NCBI RefSeq assembly: GCF_003336755.1
Contig: NZ_KZ851831.1
Coordinates: 62,001 to 126,000, forward strand
DNA: 64,000 bases
Reading direction: 5' to 3'
Source of the DNA: Elioraea thermophila (ex Habib et al. 2022)
Lineage (GTDB): Bacteria > Pseudomonadota > Alphaproteobacteria > Acetobacterales > Acetobacteraceae
Position numbers and translations under genes: made by a program. Shown here piece by piece: positions 46,366 through 56,002 of this stretch. Below the pieces are notes generated by a model. That model saw only the letters and a program-made list of their open reading frames with translations. It searched no databases and was not told the DNA's origin. The stretch's first letter is position 1; every line of letters begins with the position of its first letter.

Positions 46366-46430
46366 GCGAGGCCGAGGCGAGGACACGGCAGGGCGCGCGG
46401 TGAGCGGGCGCGCCGGAACGGGCTGCCGGC

Positions 46431-47384
46431 ATGGCGCCTGACGGGGTCAGCGGCACGATCGCACGCGGTGAGGCGGACGTGACGGTGCCGCGCCGACGAA
46501 CGGGCTCGCTCGCCCGTCTCGCCCGCCGCCGCTCGACCATCGCCTTCCTGCTGGCGCTGCCGCTCATCCTGATCATCGCCGGCCTGGTCGCCTGGCCGGC
46601 GACGTGGGCGATCTACCTCTCCACCCTCAATCGCCGCATGACGGCTTCGGTCGGGCTCGACAACTACCTGTTCCTGATCGAGTCCGAAACCTTCCGCATG
46701 GTGGTGTGGCAATCCTGCTTCTTCGCCATCACCGCCGTGCTGCTGAAGGCGCTGATCGGCTTCTGGCTCGCCCACATGCTGCACACCATCCCCGCGCGCG
46801 GGCAGCGCAAGTGGCGCGGCATGCTGCTGATCCCTTGGGTCATCCCGCCCGCCCTCTCCACCTTGGGCTGGTGGTGGATGTTCGACCCGTCCTACTCCTC
46901 GATCAACTGGATCCTCAACGTCTTCGGCTTTCCCTCCATTCCCTGGCTCGGCACGCCGTGGTGGGCGCGCATCGCCGTCGTCACCGTCAATGTCTGGTAC
47001 GGCGCGCCGTTCTTCATGATCATGTATCTCGCTGCGCTGAAATCCGTCCCCGAACAGCTCTACGAGGCGGCGGCGATCGACGGTGCGACGGGTCTGCAGA
47101 AGCTCCTCTACGTGACGCTGCCGATGATGCGGAACATCATCGCCATCACCGTCCTGTTCAGCCTGATCGTCACCTTCGCCAACTACGACATCGTGCGCGT
47201 GCTCACCAACGGCGGGCCGCGCGACACCACCCACCTGTTCGCCACCTACGCCTTCCAGGTCGGCATCCTGTCGGGGCACCTGCCGCGCGGCGCGGCCGTC
47301 TCGCTCTTCATGCTGCCGATCCTCGCGGTCGCGGCCTTCTTCATCCTGCGTGGCGTGTCGCGCCGGGCCCGCGAGATGATGTGA
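46431..47384 (+). CDS. Sugar-type ABC transporter permease (MalF/UgpA-like)
   Basis: A 317-residue inner-membrane protein with six predicted helices. LPLILIIAGLVAWPATWAIYL is the first helix, and EAAAIDGATGLQKLLYVTLP is the EAA loop that contacts the ATPase. The N-terminal 40 residues are charged and cytosolic. It forms a heterodimer with the next permease. Gaps of 65 and 14 bases separate it from its neighbours. Confidence 0.92.
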   Translation: MAPDGVSGTIARGEADVTVPRRRTGSLARLARRRSTIAFLLALPLILIIAGLVAWPATWAIYLSTLNRRMTASVGLDNYLFLIESETFRMVVWQSCFFAITAVLLKALIGFWLAHMLHTIPARGQRKWRGMLLIPWVIPPALSTLGWWWMFDPSYSSINWILNVFGFPSIPWLGTPWWARIAVVTVNVWYGAPFFMIMYLAALKSVPEQLYEAAAIDGATGLQKLLYVTLPMMRNIIAITVLFSLIVTFANYDIVRVLTNGGPRDTTHLFATYAFQVGILSGHLPRGAAVSLFMLPILAVAAFFILRGVSRRAREMM

Positions 47385-47398
47385 CGGAGAGAAAGGGC

Positions 47399-48301
47399 AT
47401 GGACGCCGCGACCTCCGCCGCCAACCGCGATTTCCCCAAGCTCTATCGCCGCGCGGGCAGCCTGTCGCGCGAACGTGCTTGGGCACTGCGCGCGGCCTAT
47501 GCCTCGCTTGGCTTCGCGGCGGTGATCTTCCTCGCCCCGCCCGTCTACATGCTGATCACCTCGCTGAAGACGAACGCCGAGATGGCGGACCAGTCGCTCA
47601 GCCCCTGGTTCGTGCGCGAGCCCACCCTCGAGCACTACGCGGCGATCCTCGGCAACCCGCTGTTCCTGGGCTTCTTCCGCAATTCGATCATCGTCACGCT
47701 GATCGTCGTCGCCATCACGATGGCGGTGTCCGTGCCGGCCGCCTTCGCGCTTTCCCGCATGCGGTTCTGGGGCAGCACGACTTTGGCGACGGGCGTGTTC
47801 CTCACCTATCTCGTGCCGGACACGCTGCTGTTCATTCCCCTCTACCAGATCGTCGGCTCGCTCGGGCTCCTCAACTCGATCTGGGGCCTCGTCCTCGTCT
47901 ACCCCACGCTCACCGTGCCGTTCTGCACCTGGATCATGATCGGCTACTTCGCCTCCATCCCGAAGGAGCTCGACGAGGCGGCGCTGATCGACGGCGCGTC
48001 CTGGCTGCAGATGCTGCTCCGCATCTTCGTGCCCGTCGCCCTGCCCGGCATCATCGCCGCGACCATCTTCGCCTTCACCGTCTCCTGGGCGGCCTTCGTC
48101 TATCCGACGGCCTTCATCACCAAGCCGGAGGCGATGCCGCTCACCATCGGCGTCGTCTCCCAGCTCGTCCGCGGCGACACCTTCGCCTGGGGCCAGATCA
48201 TGGCCGGCGCCCTGCTCGCCGCCCTGCCCCCCGTCGTCGTCTACGTCTTCCTGTTGGACTACTACATCGCCGGGCTGACCGCCGGCGCGACCAAGGGCTG
48301 A
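47399..48301 (+). CDS. Carbohydrate ABC transporter permease (MalG/UgpE-like)
   Basis: A 300-residue inner-membrane protein with six helices. LAPPVYMLITSLKTNAEM is the helix-1 to periplasmic-loop pattern of MalG-type permeases, and DEAALIDGASWLQMLLRIFV is the EAA motif. TFAWGQIMAGALLAALPPVVV lies near the end. ATG at 47399 is preceded by an SD (GGAGAGAAAGG) and starts 14 bases after the first permease. Confidence 0.92.
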   Translation: MDAATSAANRDFPKLYRRAGSLSRERAWALRAAYASLGFAAVIFLAPPVYMLITSLKTNAEMADQSLSPWFVREPTLEHYAAILGNPLFLGFFRNSIIVTLIVVAITMAVSVPAAFALSRMRFWGSTTLATGVFLTYLVPDTLLFIPLYQIVGSLGLLNSIWGLVLVYPTLTVPFCTWIMIGYFASIPKELDEAALIDGASWLQMLLRIFVPVALPGIIAATIFAFTVSWAAFVYPTAFITKPEAMPLTIGVVSQLVRGDTFAWGQIMAGALLAALPPVVVYVFLLDYYIAGLTAGATKG

Positions 48302-48331
48302 GCCGCGGCAGGCCGGCTCGAGGGAGGAGCG

Positions 48332-49432
<1,101 letters not shown>

Positions 49433-49456
49433 GAGGGCGGGGCGGAGAGGGAGAGC

Positions 49457-50212
49457 ATGGGCGCACTTGCCGGACGGCGAGCCTGGGTCACCGGTGCGGG
49501 GTCGGGCATCGGGCGCGCGACCGCCGTCCTGCTCGCCGCCGAGGGGGCCCGTGTGGCGCTCACCGGTCGCCGGCGCGCTCCCCTCGAGGAGACGGCCGCG
49601 CTGATCGGCCCATCCGCCCTCGTCTTTCCCGCCGACCTCACCGACCCAGCCCAGGTCGAGGCGGCGCGCGACGCCGTGCTGGCGGCCTTCGGCGGGCTCG
49701 ATCTCGTCGTCTCAAACGCCGGGGCGAATGCGCCGAACCGCTCCTGGAGCGCGATCGACGCCGCGACGGTGACGATGATCATGGAAGCCGACCTGAAGGC
49801 GCCGTTCCTGGTTGCGCGCGCCGTGCTGCCCGACCTGCGCTCCTCGCGCGGCATCATCGTGCACGTCGCCTCCTGGGCGGGCCGCTTCGTGGGGGCCCTG
49901 CCCGGTCCTGCCTACACGGCGGCCAAGCACGGCCTCGTCGCCCTCTCGCACAGCCTCAACCTCGAGGCCTGCCGCGACGGCGTGCGCAGTTGCGTCATCG
50001 AACCGGGCGAGGTCGATACGCCGATCCTCGATCGTCGGCCAATCCCGCTGCCGGCCGACGTTCGCGCACGCATGCTGAAGCCCGAAGACGTCGCGCAGGC
50101 GATCCTGTTCGTCGCCACTCGGCCACCCCATGTCTGCATCAACGAGATCCTGCTGAGCCCCACCGCCAATCGCGGCTATCTTGCCGAAGCCGAAGCGGCG
50201 GCGCAGGGTTGA
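49457..50212 (+). CDS. SDR-family NAD(P)-dependent oxidoreductase
   Basis: A 251-residue classical SDR. VTGAGSGIGRATAVLLAAEG is the cofactor loop, and LTGRRRAPL after strand 2 (Arg pair) suggests NADP(H). VSNAGANAPN is the N-A-G motif, the catalytic Ser is in HVASWAGRF, and Y-x-x-x-K is in YTAAKHGLVAL. Its place 24 bases after the importer ATPase suggests it oxidises or reduces the imported compound or an intermediate from it. Confidence 0.9.
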   Translation: MGALAGRRAWVTGAGSGIGRATAVLLAAEGARVALTGRRRAPLEETAALIGPSALVFPADLTDPAQVEAARDAVLAAFGGLDLVVSNAGANAPNRSWSAIDAATVTMIMEADLKAPFLVARAVLPDLRSSRGIIVHVASWAGRFVGALPGPAYTAAKHGLVALSHSLNLEACRDGVRSCVIEPGEVDTPILDRRPIPLPADVRARMLKPEDVAQAILFVATRPPHVCINEILLSPTANRGYLAEAEAAAQG

Positions 50213-50261
50213 AAGCGTCCGTCCTCCTCTTCCGCTCCTGCCACGCCGACGCCGCCCACCG

Positions 50262-51353
50262 ATGCCTGTGCTCGATGCCAACTCTTTGCGCACGTTCGTC
50301 GCCGCGATCTTCGCCGCCGCCGGCTGTTCGGCGGAGGAAAGTGCGCGCATCGCCGCCTCGCTCGTCTCCGCCAACCTGACGGGGCATGACAGCCACGGCG
50401 TGGTGCGCACCCCGCGCTACGTCGCCTGGCTGCGCGAGGGCCTCGTTCGCGCCGACGTCGAGCCGCGCATCGAGCGGGCAACGTCCATCACGGCGGTGGT
50501 CGACGGCCTGTACGGCTTCGGCCAGACCGTCGCTCCATTCGCCGTCCGCCTCGGCGTGGAGAAGGCGCTCGCCTCCGGCCTCGCCGCCATCGCACTGAAG
50601 AATGCCGGCCACATCGGTCGCGTCGGCGAATGGGCGGAGCTGGCGGCGGAGCGAGGGGTGATATCGATCCACTTCGTCAACGTGCAGGGCTCGCTGCTCG
50701 TCGCCCCCTTCGGCGGGGTCGATCGTCGTCTCTCCACCGCGCCCTTCTGCATCGGCGTGCCGATCGCGGGCGGCGAGCCGATCATCCTCGATTTCGCCAC
50801 CTCGCTGGTCGCCGAAGGCAAGGTGCTGGTCGCCTCGCGCGGCGGCCCGCCCATCCCGCCCGATGCGCTGATCCTGCCCGACGGTCGGCTGACCGGCGAT
50901 CCCGCCGCGCTCTATGGCGACCTTTCGCGCGCAGAACGGAACCCGGAGGCCGGCGAAGGCGCGATCCGCGCCTTCGGCCTGCACAAGGGCTCCGGGCTTG
51001 CCGTGCTGTGCGAGATCCTCGCCGGCGCGCTCACCGGCAACGGCACCGCCGGCCCGCGCGAGGGCGCGCGGTCGCGCATCACCAACGGCATGCTGTCCTT
51101 CTACCTGCGCCCCGACGTGATCGACGACCCGGAAGCCTTCGCGCGGCGGGCGAGGCGTTTCCTCGCCTTCTGCCGCTCTTCCCGCCCCGACCGGCCAGGC
51201 GGGGCGGTGCTGATGCCGGGAGAGCCCGAGCGCCGCAAGCGCGAGGCGCGCGAACGCGCCGGCATCGAGCTGCCGCGGGAGGTCTGGGACTCGCTCCTCG
51301 CCACCGCCCGCTCGGTCGGGCTTGCCCCGGATCGCATCCCCACCGCGCGCTGA
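50262..51353 (+). CDS. Ldh-family (malate/L-lactate/ureidoglycolate-type) dehydrogenase
   Basis: A 363-residue NAD(P)-dependent oxidoreductase of the Ldh2 family, which is unrelated to classical lactate dehydrogenases. [20 protein letters not shown] is the catalytic segment with its His-Ser-His, [19 protein letters not shown] the nucleotide region, and [15 protein letters not shown] is conserved. Family members act on malate, sulfolactate, 2,3-diketogulonate or ureidoglycolate. In this operon a hydroxy-acid derived from a sugar is the most likely substrate (inference). Confidence 0.88.
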   Translation: MPVLDANSLRTFVAAIFAAAGCSAEESARIAASLVSANLTGHDSHGVVRTPRYVAWLREGLVRADVEPRIERATSITAVVDGLYGFGQTVAPFAVRLGVEKALASGLAAIALKNAGHIGRVGEWAELAAERGVISIHFVNVQGSLLVAPFGGVDRRLSTAPFCIGVPIAGGEPIILDFATSLVAEGKVLVASRGGPPIPPDALILPDGRLTGDPAALYGDLSRAERNPEAGEGAIRAFGLHKGSGLAVLCEILAGALTGNGTAGPREGARSRITNGMLSFYLRPDVIDDPEAFARRARRFLAFCRSSRPDRPGGAVLMPGEPERRKREARERAGIELPREVWDSLLATARSVGLAPDRIPTAR

Positions 51354-51361
51354 GCCACGCC

Positions 51362-53032
51362 ATGCCGCAACCGTCCGACCTCGCCATCGCCCGCGCCACG
51401 GCGCTGCGCCCGATCGCCGACGTCGCCGCCGAACTCGGCCTCGGGGCCGAAACGATCCTGCCCTACGGGCGGCACAAGGCGAAGATCCCGCTCGATGCCG
51501 TTCCGCAACGGACGGAGCGCGGGCGCCTCGTCCTCGTCACCGGCATCAACCCCACGCCGGCGGGCGAAGGCAAGACGACGACCACCATCGGGCTCGCGGA
51601 TGCGCTGCGGCGGATCGGCGTGCGCGCCGTGGCCTGCCTGCGCGAACCCTCGCTCGGCCCCTGCTTCGGGGTGAAGGGCGGGGCGACGGGCGGCGGCTAC
51701 GCCCAGGTGGCGCCGATGGAGGACATCAACCTCCATTTCACCGGCGACATCCACGCCGTCACGGCCGCGAACAACCTGCTCGCCTCCCTGATCGACAACC
51801 ACCTCCATCACGGCAATGCCCTCGGCATCGACCCGCGCCGAATCGCCTGGCGACGCTGCCTCGACCTGAACGACCGCGCGCTGCGCGACATCGTGGTCGG
51901 GCTCGGCGGGCCGCCGAACGGGCCGGTGCGCGAGGACGGGTTCGACATCACCGCCGCCTCCGAGGTGATGGCGGTGCTCTGCCTCGCCTCCGACCTCGCC
52001 GACCTGCGGGCGCGCCTCGCGCGCATCATCGTGGCGCAGCGGCGCGACGGCAGCCCCGTCACCGCCGCCGACCTGAAGGCCGACGGTGCCATGGCCACCC
52101 TGCTGCGCGATGCGCTGATGCCGAACCTGGTGCAGACGCTGGAGGGCACGCCGGCCTTCATCCATGGCGGGCCGTTCGCCAACATCGCGCATGGCTGCAA
52201 CTCGCTGATCGCCACCCGCCTCGCCCTCGCGCTCGCCGACGTGGTGGTGACGGAAGCGGGCTTCGGGGCCGATCTCGGGGCGGAGAAGTTCCTCGACATC
52301 AAGTGCCGCATCGGCGGCCTCGCGCCGGGCTGCGCCGTCGTCGTCGCCACCGTGCGCGCGCTAAAGATGCACGCCGGCCTCGCCAAGGCGGAGCTCGGCC
52401 GCGAGGATGTGGCGGCGGTGGCGCGCGGGGCCGCGAACCTGCTGCGCCATGTCGCCAACCTGCAGGGTTTCGGCCTGCCCGTGCTGGTCGCGCTCAACCG
52501 GTTCGACACCGACACGGAAGCCGAGATCGGGGCGGTGCGCGAGGCGGTGGCCGCGGTGGGTGCGGACGCCATCCTCTGCACGCACTGGGCGGAGGGCGGC
52601 GAGGGGGCGGTGGGGCTCGCGCGGGCGGTGCTGGCGCGGCTCGATGCCGGCACGGCGCACCTTGCCTTGCTTTACCCGGACGAGATGCCGCTGGCGGAGA
52701 AGATCGTCACGGTGGCAACACGAATCTACCACGCCGGCGAGGTGACGTTCTCCGACCTCGCCGCACGGCGCCTCGCCGCCTTCGAGGCGGCGGGGTTTGG
52801 CCGCCTGCCGGTGTGCATCGCCAAGACGCAGTACAGTTTCTCGGCCGACCCGCGGCTGCTCGGCGCGCCGGAGGGACACACCTTTCCGGTGCGCGACGTC
52901 CGCCTCTCCGCCGGTGCTGGGTTCGTGGTGGCGCTGGCCGGCGACATCATGACCATGCCTGGCCTGCCGCGCGTGCCGGCGGCGGAAGCGATCGGCCTCG
53001 ACGAGACGGGGGCGATCGAGGGGCTGTTCTGA
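51362..53032 (+). CDS. fhs: Formate-tetrahydrofolate ligase
   Basis: A 556-residue enzyme that makes 10-formyl-tetrahydrofolate from formate, THF and ATP. The N-terminal P-loop [18 protein letters not shown] is the family signature. [31 protein letters not shown] and [16 protein letters not shown] are conserved. It begins 8 bases after the Ldh-family gene, so it appears to be the last gene of the catabolic operon. This would fit a pathway that releases formate, though fhs may simply be carried along. Confidence 0.97.
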   Translation: MPQPSDLAIARATALRPIADVAAELGLGAETILPYGRHKAKIPLDAVPQRTERGRLVLVTGINPTPAGEGKTTTTIGLADALRRIGVRAVACLREPSLGPCFGVKGGATGGGYAQVAPMEDINLHFTGDIHAVTAANNLLASLIDNHLHHGNALGIDPRRIAWRRCLDLNDRALRDIVVGLGGPPNGPVREDGFDITAASEVMAVLCLASDLADLRARLARIIVAQRRDGSPVTAADLKADGAMATLLRDALMPNLVQTLEGTPAFIHGGPFANIAHGCNSLIATRLALALADVVVTEAGFGADLGAEKFLDIKCRIGGLAPGCAVVVATVRALKMHAGLAKAELGREDVAAVARGAANLLRHVANLQGFGLPVLVALNRFDTDTEAEIGAVREAVAAVGADAILCTHWAEGGEGAVGLARAVLARLDAGTAHLALLYPDEMPLAEKIVTVATRIYHAGEVTFSDLAARRLAAFEAAGFGRLPVCIAKTQYSFSADPRLLGAPEGHTFPVRDVRLSAGAGFVVALAGDIMTMPGLPRVPAAEAIGLDETGAIEGLF

Positions 53033-53047
53033 GCCCGGCGCCGAGCC

Positions 53048-53824
53048 TCAGGCGCGCAGGTTCAGCCGCGCGCCGAGCAGCGCGCCGAGCCCCGCCGTCG
53101 CATCCCCCCCGCCACCGAGCAGCGCAAGGCGCGGGTCGGCGGGCGGAGCGGAGCCTTGCTCGTTCAGCATCAGGTAGCGGTTGACGAAACGATCGACCCA
53201 GCGCGGGTCCTTGAAGTTCGCAGGATCGAGCCGCTTCTCGAGAATCGCGCGCTGCTGTTCGAACTCCAGCATGCCGAATTTCGCCGGCAAGCCCAGCGCG
53301 GTGCGGGCGACCGCGGTCAGCACCCGGTCGCCCATCAGCTGCACCACGCTCTCCACCCCGCCGATCATGCGCCGGAAGTAGAGCGCCTCGCGCAGCCCCG
53401 GGTTGGCTTCGCCGTTCGCCTTCTCGAAGCGGTTGGTGAGGGTCAGGCGAACGATGCGATCCACCAGAGCCGGGTCGGCGAGCGGGGGGCCGTCGCGGCC
53501 GGCGAAGGCGCGGTTGATCTGGCGATAGCGCGGGTCGACCATGCGGTTGGCGAAGCTGCGCAGATCCGCCGGGTCTTCCGTCAGCAGGCGGCGGATGACG
53601 GCGCGTTTGTCCACCTCGCTTTCCAGCTGGAACGCTTCCAGCACGAAGGTGAGGGTGCGCCGGTCGCGCAACAATTCCTCGATCGAGCCGATTTCGGCGG
53701 CACGGGCGCGGAAGCGTTCGACGTCGCGGGCGACGTCGCGGCGCGCCTCGAACCGTGCCTGCAGCGCCTCGCCCTGGCGCTGCAGCAGGCTCCAGGCGGC
53801 GGGCGCGCCGATGCCGGGCAGCAT
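53048..53824 (-). CDS. DUF1217-domain flagellar-cluster protein
   Basis: A 258-residue protein of the DUF1217 family, found almost only in alphaproteobacterial flagellar gene clusters. The helical repeats DRRTLTFVLEAFQLESEVDK, NRMVDPRYRQINRAF, ALYFRRMIGG and FVNRYLMLNEQG are visible. The biochemical role is not known. It begins 1 base from the end of the flaF gene, so the two are cotranscribed. Confidence 0.82.
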   Translation of the reverse strand: MLPGIGAPAAWSLLQRQGEALQARFEARRDVARDVERFRARAAEIGSIEELLRDRRTLTFVLEAFQLESEVDKRAVIRRLLTEDPADLRSFANRMVDPRYRQINRAFAGRDGPPLADPALVDRIVRLTLTNRFEKANGEANPGLREALYFRRMIGGVESVVQLMGDRVLTAVARTALGLPAKFGMLEFEQQRAILEKRLDPANFKDPRWVDRFVNRYLMLNEQGSAPPADPRLALLGGGGDATAGLGALLGARLNLRA

Positions 53825-53825
53825 G

Positions 53826-54236
53826 TCAGGCGACGGCGGCGACGAAAGCCGGCCCCGGCGCGGGCGGGCTGGCGGCGGCCGCGGGCGCCGTGGCTTCCGC
53901 CGGGCGGGTGGTGAGCGCCTCGATCAGGTCGCGATGGATGGCCATCAGCGGCTCGAGCGAGCCCTGGTCCGACATGCGCGCCACCGCCTCGCGCTGCGCC
54001 CACAGGCCGAGCGAGATGAGCCTCGCCTTGAGATCGGGCGGCAGGGCGTTGGCGGGGTCGGCAAGGTCGGTGAGCAGGATGGACCACAGCCGGTGCGCGA
54101 GGTGCAGGGCGGCGGCGCGGGAGGCGGTGTCGGTCGCGGCGGCGAGCTGGGCGTTGACGTGGCGAAAGGCGCGCGCCTCGCGTTCGCGCGGGGTTTCGCT
54201 GGCGGCGGCCTGGGCGGCGTAGCGTGCGGCGGACAT
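53826..54236 (-). CDS. flaF: Flagellar biosynthesis regulator FlaF
   Basis: A 136-residue small helical protein. Position after flagellin and the pattern ETPREREARAFRHVNAQL, HRLWSILLTDLADPANALP and LISLGLWAQREAVARM match FlaF. FlaF is needed for flagellin translation or secretion in Caulobacter and its relatives, where it opposes FlbT. flbT, often adjacent, is absent from this window. The C-terminus after residue 115 is Ala/Pro-rich. Confidence 0.88.
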   Translation of the reverse strand: MSAARYAAQAAASETPREREARAFRHVNAQLAAATDTASRAAALHLAHRLWSILLTDLADPANALPPDLKARLISLGLWAQREAVARMSDQGSLEPLMAIHRDLIEALTTRPAEATAPAAAASPPAPGPAFVAAVA

Positions 54237-54266
54237 GGGGCGTGCGGCGGCTCAGGGCGAAGGGGT

Positions 54267-54294
54267 GGGGGCAGCGGCCATCCCCGCCGCCCCC
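54267..54294 (-). terminator. Stem-loop between flagellin and flaF
   Basis: On the minus strand, GGGGGC-GGC and GCC-gct-GCCCCC form a 9-bp stem with a three-base bulge and a 7-base loop, 13 bases after the flagellin stop. No T-run follows. It could stabilise the abundant flagellin message at its 3' end or partly terminate it before flaF. Confidence 0.45.
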
Positions 54295-54306
54295 GAGGTG
54301 AGGCGA

Positions 54307-55449
54307 TCAGCGGAACAGGCCGAGCAGGGCCTGGTTCTGCTGGTTGGCGATGGAGAGCGACTGGATGGCGAGCTGCTGCTTGGTCTGCAGCGAGGTCAGC
54401 CGCGCACTCTCCTCCGCCAGGTCGGCGTCCACCAGAGCGCCAAGGCCTTCGCGCACCGAGTCCGTCAACTGCTTCGTGAAGTCCTGTAGCCCCTCCACTT
54501 GGCGCAACGCAGCACCGAGAGTAGCGAGGCGCTGCCCCATGGTGTTGATGGCACCCTGCACCACGTCGATGGCGTTGTCGTCTGGCACCGCGGTTGCGCC
54601 GGTTACGGTCGTACTCAGGCTACCCGCAGTGATGTTGGCCCGGATCACGAGCTCGCCCTGGGTATTGATGAAGGCGTTGATGCCGGCCTCCTGCATGCGC
54701 TGGGCGAGATTGGCGATGCGTGTGAGCGGGCTGTCAGCGCTATCGAATTGAACGTCGAATACTCGCGTGGTGGCGTTCGGGGTCGCAGTCACCGCAGAAG
54801 TGCCATCCGAAAACTCGAAGATGTACGTCGTGCCGTCGATCTCGAATTCCACCTGCTCACCGTTGCCGGGGTTCAATGAAGAGTCAAACGTCAACCGGCC
54901 GCCACCGGACTGGTCCGCCGTCAGCCCAGCGATCCCAAGCCCAGCGGCCGAGCTGTTGGTGCCGGTGATATCAACCGTGTTGCCGAGGATGTCGCGAATG
55001 ATGTTGAGGTTGGTGTCATTCACGCCTGCAAGACCGAGCCCCGCGGCGAGGAGGTTGACCCCATTGAAGGTCGCTCCCTGGACGTAAGCGTCAATGTTGT
55101 TCAGCGCGTTGGTGATCTGTTCATTGATCTGGTTGATGTCCAGCCCCTGCTGCTGACCCTGGACGATGGTCTGCTTCAGTCGGCCGAGCTCATCGGAGAT
55201 CTTGGTCGCGGCATCGCGTGCCACGGTTAGGGTCGCCTTGCCGAACGCGAGGCTGTCGCGCACCGCACTCAGCGCGTTGAGGTCGGCACGCATGCTCTGC
55301 GCGATCGAGAACACGGCTGGGTCGTCGTTCGCCTTGTTGATGCGCAGGCCCGACTCCACCGCGGCCTGGGTCTTCGCCATCTGGTTGCTGATCAGCGACA
55401 GCGAGCGGATCGCTGCCATCGCGGTGACGTTGGTGTTGATCGAGGACAT
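54307..55449 (-). CDS. Flagellin
   Basis: A 380-residue filament subunit with the usual plan. The conserved N-terminal D0/D1 helices have SSINTNVTAMAAIRSL and LRINKANDDPAVFSIAQSM. A variable central domain (about 140-290) is enriched in Thr, Asn and Ser and is less GC-rich than its surroundings. The C-terminal helix ends QSLSIANQQNQALLGLFR. It has no signal peptide, as expected for type III export. The ATG at 55449 follows an SD (GAGAGAGG). Transcription is likely from the sigma-54 promoter at 55557-55572, leaving a leader of about 100 bases. Confidence 0.97.
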   Translation of the reverse strand: MSSINTNVTAMAAIRSLSLISNQMAKTQAAVESGLRINKANDDPAVFSIAQSMRADLNALSAVRDSLAFGKATLTVARDAATKISDELGRLKQTIVQGQQQGLDINQINEQITNALNNIDAYVQGATFNGVNLLAAGLGLAGVNDTNLNIIRDILGNTVDITGTNSSAAGLGIAGLTADQSGGGRLTFDSSLNPGNGEQVEFEIDGTTYIFEFSDGTSAVTATPNATTRVFDVQFDSADSPLTRIANLAQRMQEAGINAFINTQGELVIRANITAGSLSTTVTGATAVPDDNAIDVVQGAINTMGQRLATLGAALRQVEGLQDFTKQLTDSVREGLGALVDADLAEESARLTSLQTKQQLAIQSLSIANQQNQALLGLFR

Positions 55450-55556
55450 CGTCCCTCTCTCCTCTCTCGCCCCCGGCGGGGCCTTCACGGTTCCGTTCCG
55501 CCGCCCGCGCGCCCCACGCCATCGCAGAACGGGCGGCGGCCGGCTGAAGGGCGAAT

Positions 55557-55572
55557 GGCAACCGCCGTGCCA
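55557..55572 (-). promoter_or_regulatory. Sigma-54 (RpoN) -24/-12 promoter of flagellin
   Basis: The minus strand reads TGGCACGGCGGTTGCC. This matches the sigma-54 consensus TGGCACG-N4-TTGC at every fixed position. Transcription should start about 12 bases downstream, near 55547, roughly 100 bases before the flagellin ATG. Sigma-54 control of late flagellar genes is established in Caulobacter-type alphaproteobacteria. Confidence 0.85.
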
Positions 55573-55684
55573 GGCCGTGACGGAAGCGAGACAACCCTGA
55601 ACGGAAGGTTAACGCTTCGGAATCAAGCACTTGGCCCAAACGCACACCACGCGGCAGCATGTGCCGAGCGAGGGGTCGAAACAG

Positions 55685-55747
55685 CCCGGCAAAACCCGCC
55701 CAGCCCACACCCGCGCACCCGGCAAAACCTGCCGCCCGGCAAACCCG
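55685..55747 (-). promoter_or_regulatory. Three CCCGGCAAA repeats, candidate enhancer for an FlbD-like activator
   Basis: Copies start at 55685 (CCCGGCAAAACCCG), 55718 (CCCGGCAAAACCTGCC) and 55735 (CCCGGCAAACCCG), written on the plus strand. The middle one is a partial dyad (GGCA-aaacc-TGCC). They lie 113-190 bases upstream of the -24 element, the usual range for NtrC-type activators. They resemble Caulobacter ftr sites bound by FlbD; that identity is an inference. The flbD gene is not in the window. Confidence 0.65.
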
Positions 55748-55954
55748 TCACGCCTCCGTGGGGGCCGAGGCGCACGTGCGCGGTTGACCGCGACCACCGC
55801 CCTTTGCCATACGCCCCGCGTGCCGACGGCTGCCGGCACACCCAACACGGCGATCGGAGACCACGATGGACGACGGGAGCGGAAGTTTTCGCACCCCTCA
55901 CCGCGCTCCGGCCCCCGCCTCGGATGACCGCCGCCGCGTGACGTGACCGCGGCG

Positions 55955-55998
55955 TCGATCCTCCGGCCGGGCCGCGCGCCCAAGCCCCGGAGGATCGA
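55955..55998 (+). promoter_or_regulatory. Hairpin burying the ribosome-binding site of the first mgtE
   Basis: TCGATCCTCCGG (55955-55966) pairs perfectly with CCGGAGGATCGA (55987-55998). The loop holds an inner GGGC/GCCC stem (55969-55972, 55978-55981). The SD, GGAGG at 55989-55993, sits 9 bases before the ATG at 56003 and is fully inside the 3' arm. The closed form would block translation. The element shares its inner sequence plan with the hairpin at 57467-57511 before the second mgtE. Confidence 0.75.
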
Positions 55999-56002
55999 GC
56001 CC

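Larger units (their letters stand above)
55450..56002. other. Intergenic control region between flagellin and mgtE
   Basis: This 553-base gap separates divergent genes and holds no convincing coding sequence. Its parts are: the flagellin leader (55450-55556), the sigma-54 promoter (55557-55572), three CCCGGCAAA repeats (55685-55747) and a run of palindromes. These are GCGCACGTGCGC at 55770-55781, CGCGGT-tg-ACCGCG at 55779-55792, and GTGCCG/CGGCAC at 55820-55839. The region ends with the mgtE hairpin (55955-55998). The middle palindromes could be operators or leader-RNA helices for mgtE. Confidence 0.6.

Noticed and set aside
55685-55747. Short repeats considered as a CRISPR-like array
   Set aside because: Unit length of 9-14 bases with spacings of 33 and 17 bases does not fit repeat-spacer periodicity, and there are no cas genes. 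Position upstream of a sigma-54 promoter explains them better.
55955-55998. The mgtE hairpin as a rho-independent terminator
   Set aside because: No T-tract follows, and the 3' arm holds the SD only a few bases before the start codon.
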